A stretch of DNA of 46,643 bases. Origin: Marinilabiliaceae bacterium (GTDB taxonomy: Bacteria; Bacteroidota; Bacteroidia; Bacteroidales; Marinilabiliaceae). Below the pieces are notes generated by a model, which was given only the letters and a program-made list of their open reading frames with translations, was not told the DNA's origin and ran no database searches. Both the position numbers and the translations under genes were made by a program. The stretch covers positions 1 to 46,643 of the forward strand of contig JAEINY010000014.1 in NCBI GenBank assembly GCA_016342595.1. Direction: 5' to 3'. Positions 42,118 through 46,643 of the stretch are shown one piece after another. Position 1 is the stretch's first letter, and each line of letters opens with the position of its first letter.

Positions 42118-44796
42118 ATGAAACAACCCTTTATTAATCTGGCGATTTTAATCATGGCATTTGCCTGTCAGCTTCCAAGTGAAAAAGTAATTTATCAATC
42201 CGAGGCCTTCACCATCGAAGCCGATCGGGTTGTGCAAGGAGAGTACACAGCGAAGGTCCTCTCTCCTACCCATATGGCCTCCGACTACCAAAGTCCGGCC
42301 AATGATAACTTTCCCAATTTCATTGAATTTAAACTGGCCATCAACGGTAAGGACAATGAGATGCCCATGGGGGTGAATCATACCTTTGTGCTAAATGCAA
42401 GGGATGATGGAATGATTCAGTTGCCCCAACTCATTTTTGGAGAAAAGCATGCCGATGAACAAGCAGATGGTGCCGATGGCAGTATTGCTGCCAATATGCC
42501 TTTTAAGGTGAAGGTGGATTGCCGCAAGGTCATGAAATCATTTGAAGAAAATGGTTATTTTGAGACTTTTGATGGGGATAAAATCTATAAAGATGATTTC
42601 AAAGGCTTTTACATAGCTGGTAATCTATCGCCACTCAGCTGGGATTTTGATAATCTGGCCGGTCGTACCGATAAAGAATTGACCGATACTGACGGTGATG
42701 GCATTTATGAGATCACCTTGGCTTTAAATCCTTTCAATCCGGAAGATTTCACAGCTAAAGCGTGGACTCTAAAAAATGATATTTCCAATTATCCACAACT
42801 TCAATCCGCTATTCCTTTAATCGATGCCTTGTACAATTTATCATTGGATGAAACAGTGATGAATAAAGAGGCAGATGGAACCTTCCGCACCGGTGAAGCC
42901 TGGCCTGGTGTCTGGACCCGCGATATCAGTTACAGTATACTTCTGGCTTATGCTTATTTGGATCCGGAAATGGCCAAGACCAGCTTAATGCATAAGGTAC
43001 AAAATCAGCGCATCATTCAGGATACAGGAACGGGCGGGGCCTGGCCGGTGTCGTCCGACCGCACCACCTGGGCAGTGGCGGCCTGGGAAATTTATAAAGT
43101 AACCGGAGATCAGCAATGGCTAGATACCATTTATCCAATTATTATGAATTCGGTGGAAGATGATTTAAAAACCTTGAAAGATGAAAAGAATGATCTGATT
43201 AAAGGAGAATCTTCATTCTTGGATTGGCGCAAGCAAACCTATCCGGTGTGGATGAATGGGGTAGATATATTTGAGTCACGTACGCTTGGTACGAATGCCG
43301 TACATTATCAAACCTATAGCATACTGGCTGAAATATCAGAACTAATGGGTAAGAGCAGTCAAAGGTATCAGCAGGAAGCTTTAAAAGTAAAACGTGCCAT
43401 CAATGAATGGTTATGGGTGGAAGAAGCTGGTTATTATGGGCAATATTTATATGGTCGCCAGCACCTCATGCTATCCCCTCGAAGCGAAGCACTAGGTGAG
43501 GCGCATACTATATTATTTGGTATTGCTGATGCATCACGTGCCCAAACCATTGTTAACAATACCCCCATTGTGAATTATGGAATACCTTGTATCTATCCAC
43601 AAATTCCGGGTATTCCGCCCTATCACAACAATGGTATCTGGCCTTTTGTACAGGCTTATTGGAACTGGGCCTGTGCGAAAACCAAACACATGGATGGTTT
43701 AGAACATGGATTAGCAGGTTTGTATCGATCGGCCGCTTTATTTTTAACCAATAAAGAAAACATGGTGGCCGATAATGGTGATTTTCGGGATACGGAAGTG
43801 AATTCCAATCGTCAATTGTGGAGTGTGGCTGGTAACCTGGCCATGGTTTACCGGGTTTTCTTAGGGATGGATTTTCAGGTTGAAGGATTACACTTTGACC
43901 CGATGATACCGGAAAACTACGGTGACCATTTGGCCATTTCTAATTTCAAGTATCGCGATATGGTTTTGGATATAGAGGTTACTGGTACCGGTGATCAGGT
44001 GAAAACCTTTTTGTTGGACGGGAAATCCGTGTCTGATCCGTTTATTGATGGATCATTAGCGGGTAAACATACTGTAAAAATAGTCTTACAAGGAAGTAAG
44101 ACCATTGATCAGCCCGTAGCAATGCTTCCGAATAAATTCTCATTGGAAACACCAATTGTGAAGCGCCATCACAATACCTTAGTATGGAATCCGGTGACGG
44201 ATGCAACTCTTTATCTGGTCTATAAAAATGGTAAAGAGGTGGCTCAGATTTCCGATACTGAATATGTTTTTGAGTTATCCAATCTGTTGACTGAGTACAC
44301 TGTAAAAGCAGTAAATGATAGTAATTACTCATTCATAAGTGAGCCTGTTAGTGTGATTCAACCCAAGCAAATTAGTAGTGTTCAAGCCGAACAATTTGGC
44401 AAGGTTTCAAAACTCGATTGTAAGGGATATAATGGAACCGGATTTATTGAATTAAGTCACGATGATAACAGGAAGGTGAAGTTTCGGGTTTCTGTCCCAC
44501 AAACGGGTAGCTATTTCATCGATTTCCGATATAGCAATGGATCCGGACCGGATAATACCGATAATAAATGTGCCATTCGCAGTTTGTATGCCAACAAAAC
44601 ATTTGCCGGTGTAGTGGTGATGCCGCAACGCGGAAAAGATGAATGGTCCAATTGGGGATGGTCTAATGGTATCTCTGTTGATTTATTGAAAGGTGAGAAT
44701 GAGCTACTACTTTCTTTCGAGCATTTTAATGCCAACATGAATGGTGCTGTCAATCGTGCCATGTTGGATCAAATGCGGATTAGACGAGTGAACTAA
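42118..44796 (+). CDS. Six-hairpin glycosidase lipoprotein
   Basis: An 892-residue lipoprotein (lipobox Cys17 in MKQPFINLAILIMAFAC). Residues to about 220 look like a beta-sandwich domain with the acidic loop DTDGDG. Residues about 230-590 carry the (alpha/alpha)6-barrel of six-hairpin glycosidases (WPGVWTRDISYSILLAYAYLD, GGAWPVSSDRTTWAVAAWEIYK, YHNNGIWPFVQAYWNWACAK and RQLWSVAGNLAMVYRVFLGM). Then an Fn3-like segment (about 680-745) and a C-terminal CBM6/35-like beta-sandwich follow. I cannot assign a CAZy family or substrate with confidence. Surface-exposed or periplasmic attack on a complex carbohydrate is likely. No SusC/SusD pair is adjacent in the window. Confidence 0.8.
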   Translation: MKQPFINLAILIMAFACQLPSEKVIYQSEAFTIEADRVVQGEYTAKVLSPTHMASDYQSPANDNFPNFIEFKLAINGKDNEMPMGVNHTFVLNARDDGMIQLPQLIFGEKHADEQADGADGSIAANMPFKVKVDCRKVMKSFEENGYFETFDGDKIYKDDFKGFYIAGNLSPLSWDFDNLAGRTDKELTDTDGDGIYEITLALNPFNPEDFTAKAWTLKNDISNYPQLQSAIPLIDALYNLSLDETVMNKEADGTFRTGEAWPGVWTRDISYSILLAYAYLDPEMAKTSLMHKVQNQRIIQDTGTGGAWPVSSDRTTWAVAAWEIYKVTGDQQWLDTIYPIIMNSVEDDLKTLKDEKNDLIKGESSFLDWRKQTYPVWMNGVDIFESRTLGTNAVHYQTYSILAEISELMGKSSQRYQQEALKVKRAINEWLWVEEAGYYGQYLYGRQHLMLSPRSEALGEAHTILFGIADASRAQTIVNNTPIVNYGIPCIYPQIPGIPPYHNNGIWPFVQAYWNWACAKTKHMDGLEHGLAGLYRSAALFLTNKENMVADNGDFRDTEVNSNRQLWSVAGNLAMVYRVFLGMDFQVEGLHFDPMIPENYGDHLAISNFKYRDMVLDIEVTGTGDQVKTFLLDGKSVSDPFIDGSLAGKHTVKIVLQGSKTIDQPVAMLPNKFSLETPIVKRHHNTLVWNPVTDATLYLVYKNGKEVAQISDTEYVFELSNLLTEYTVKAVNDSNYSFISEPVSVIQPKQISSVQAEQFGKVSKLDCKGYNGTGFIELSHDDNRKVKFRVSVPQTGSYFIDFRYSNGSGPDNTDNKCAIRSLYANKTFAGVVVMPQRGKDEWSNWGWSNGISVDLLKGENELLLSFEHFNANMNGAVNRAMLDQMRIRRVN

Positions 44797-44822
44797 GTTA
44801 AAAAATACCTTTAGTGGATTTT

Positions 44823-44851
44823 AAAAAGCTATTCATTGTGAATAGCTTTTT
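44823..44851. terminator. Terminator of the glycosidase gene
   Basis: AAAAAGCTATTCA (44823-44835), loop TTG, TGAATAGCTTTTT (44839-44851): a perfect 13-bp stem with A and T runs at its base. Confidence 0.93.
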
Positions 44852-45110
44852 CTGTTATGATTGTTAAGTTACCCTTATCCTTTTTTGTTTTTTTTATTTA
44901 CAAAATGTACGGTTAGTATTGGTTCAATGCTGAATATACCCCTTTTTTGAGGGTTTTATTGTTGAATATTAACAGTTCGTAAAGTTTTATAAATAAGGCG
45001 ACCGACCGTTTGGTCGAGTCTGAAATTTTACATTATTTTACAATCAGTAAATCACCCGTTAAAATTTGTATAATACAAAATAACTTATCAATTCTAACAC
45101 TACTATTGAA
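44852..45110. other. Gap before the secreted nuclease, with a short dyad
   Basis: AT-rich except for CGACC (44999-45003) and GGTCG (45012-45016) around GACCGTTT. GACCGACCG-type dyads are typical of TetR-family operators, but no regulator gene is next to it, so the role is uncertain. The nuclease promoter was not identified. Confidence 0.4.
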
Positions 45111-46577
45111 ATGAGAAAGCCTTTGAGTCATTTGTTACTGATACTTCTCCTTGTATCGTTTTTTTCATGTAACAAAGAGGAACAATTAGTTGAACAAGAG
45201 GTAACAAGTGGAGTTAACCTATGTCTGGATTTAAAAAGTGCAACGACATCTTTATTGAAAGATCATCTATTGGATGTGAATAACGATCAGGGCGAGGTGG
45301 TTCAGAGTTTTATCGATTTGGATAACTTACCGTCTACAATTGATTTGAAATCCGGTACCTATGAAATCGCTGTTCGTTATACTGGCGCTTTAAGCCCACA
45401 ATTTAATTATCCCATTTATGGTGGCAAGCAAAGTGTTACGGTGACAAAGGACCAAACAACTGATCTTTCACTTGAAGTTACTCAGGCTAATTTTGGTATC
45501 GCCGTTGCATATGCTGATGATTTTAAATCTTCATTTTCCAATTATTCGGTGGCTATCTCCAGTCCGGATGGTGATTTAAGTTATCCTGATTCAGAAACAC
45601 GTTTCGGTTATTTTTTCAAGGGACCCATTACTATTACATTAACTTATACCGATGCTCAAAATGCGGTGCAGCAGCAGGTGAAAACGCTGGCAGCAGATAA
45701 TCCCTCTATTAATGCCGGAACAGCTCTGACTGTAAAATATCAAATCGGTAACGGTGGTGATGTCTATGAAGGGTATTATGAGTCGGCGTCTAATAAAACA
45801 GGGTTGGAGTTAAAGAGCACATTGGGTGATATTATATCAGCAAATTATCGTTCTCGCTCTTATGGCGATCTGTGGAATATTTATAAACTGTCTGATATCC
45901 GTGCTGATGGTACCATTTGGGACATGTATTCCGATAACCCCAATGGAGCGAATCCCTATGATTTTATGCCAGGAAGTAATCAATGTGGAGGTAGTGGTTT
46001 TAGCGGTGAAGGAGATTGTTATAACCGGGAACACTCTGTACCTAAAAGTTGGTTTGATGACGCATCGCCGATGTATACAGACATGGTACATTTAGTACCT
46101 ACTGATGGTAAAGTAAATAATATGCGCAGTAACTTTCCCTTTGGAGAAGTGGGCACAGCCAGTAATACCTCAGAGAATGGATGTAAGGTAGGATCAGCGC
46201 GCAGTGGACTCGGTTATTCAGGAACAGTTTTCGAACCCATTGATGCCTATAAAGGTGACTTTGCCCGTATCTATTTCTATTTTGTGACACGGTACGATGA
46301 TCGAATCGCCGGCTGGAACAATGCTGTATTTAGTACCGATGAGTATGGGCTTGATCAGTGGGTGATCAATATGATGCTGGAGTGGCATACAAATGATCCG
46401 GTGAGTGACAAGGAGCGCAATCGAAATACCTACATCCAGGAATTTCAGAGTAACCGCAACCCCTATGTGGATCATCCTGAGTTTGTGGATATGATCTGGG
46501 GAGCGGTAGAGAGCAAACAGGTGCTTAAAAATGGAGTCGTCTGCGCGGGATTTGAATTGATCTATTCTGTGAATTAA
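45111..46577 (+). CDS. DUF4493 / endonuclease I fusion lipoprotein
   Basis: A 488-residue lipoprotein (lipobox Cys20 in LLLVSFFSCNKEE). The N-terminal half (about 30-215) fits DUF4493, a beta-rich domain of Bacteroidota surface proteins (GTYEIAVRYTG, FGIAVAYADDFKSSFSNYSV, RFGYFFKGPITITLTYT). The C-terminal half (about 230-485) is an EndA-type endonuclease I with a beta-beta-alpha-metal site: the catalytic His lies near residue 307 in NREHSVPKSW and the metal-binding Asn near residue 337 in DMVHLVPTDGKVNNMRSNFPFG. It probably degrades extracellular DNA for nutrients. The gene is complete and ends about 65 bases before the window edge. Confidence 0.9.
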   Translation: MRKPLSHLLLILLLVSFFSCNKEEQLVEQEVTSGVNLCLDLKSATTSLLKDHLLDVNNDQGEVVQSFIDLDNLPSTIDLKSGTYEIAVRYTGALSPQFNYPIYGGKQSVTVTKDQTTDLSLEVTQANFGIAVAYADDFKSSFSNYSVAISSPDGDLSYPDSETRFGYFFKGPITITLTYTDAQNAVQQQVKTLAADNPSINAGTALTVKYQIGNGGDVYEGYYESASNKTGLELKSTLGDIISANYRSRSYGDLWNIYKLSDIRADGTIWDMYSDNPNGANPYDFMPGSNQCGGSGFSGEGDCYNREHSVPKSWFDDASPMYTDMVHLVPTDGKVNNMRSNFPFGEVGTASNTSENGCKVGSARSGLGYSGTVFEPIDAYKGDFARIYFYFVTRYDDRIAGWNNAVFSTDEYGLDQWVINMMLEWHTNDPVSDKERNRNTYIQEFQSNRNPYVDHPEFVDMIWGAVESKQVLKNGVVCAGFELIYSVN

Positions 46578-46643
46578 TCCGTGTGCAAATAAGTACGTGG
46601 CAAGAAAAATGTAAAACAATCTGACTTTATAATTTCAATTAAT

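Overview
The window looks like a chromosomal segment from a member of the phylum Bacteroidota, probably class Bacteroidia and perhaps close to Marinilabiliales. The reasons are promoter elements of the TAnnTTTG type, starts without clear Shine-Dalgarno sequences, DUF4292 and DUF4493 lipoproteins, an HU-related protein, DMT_YdcZ, and a coenzyme-B12 methylmalonyl-CoA mutase split into mutA and mutB. I see no rRNA, tRNA, CRISPR array, prophage or intact insertion sequence. Most of the sequence is core housekeeping DNA.

Layout. Positions 1-5950 (+) hold an unrecognised helical protein, a repeat-rich gap, a cpYpsA-like protein overlapping penicillin-binding protein 1C, and a C-terminal processing protease. 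Positions 6064-9814 (-) hold polA, queD and an ArsR regulator. A polyprenyl diphosphate synthase (+) follows, then a tight dtd-mazG-deoC cluster (-), lplA (+) and uvrC (-). Positions 16364-29143 form a long leftward series: nadA, a response regulator, ruvB, a flippase, dut, a TPR lipoprotein, a DUF4292 lipoprotein, an EnvC-like protein, an RsbW-like ATPase, ybeY, mnmG and ade. To the right lie rpiB (+), a decayed lutB remnant, an Rrf2 regulator, a VanZ-like protein (-), hemW, a CDF transporter, a TPR protein and a YdcZ-type transporter. Then comes mutA and mutB with a four-helix-bundle gene between them. The right end holds small secreted or lipoproteins, an HU-related protein, a large glycosidase lipoprotein and a secreted EndA-type nuclease.

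Two perfect 16-bp parS-type palindromes (18031-18046 and 31790-31805), plus a one-mismatch copy at 4999-5014, suggest that the segment lies in the origin-proximal domain bound by ParB; mnmG is also a classical near-origin gene. One of the sites contains the mnmG stop codon and also has the shape of that gene's terminator.

The most interesting accessory signals are: the four-helix-bundle cassette with flanking repeats that splits mutAB; the lutB pseudogene; a dense palindrome cluster at 41845-41941, upstream of a glycosidase whose leader can form two competing hairpins; dispersed non-coding repeats; and an EnvC-like protein with a degraded zinc site in a conserved envelope cluster. I did not find a clearly new multi-gene defence or biosynthetic system.
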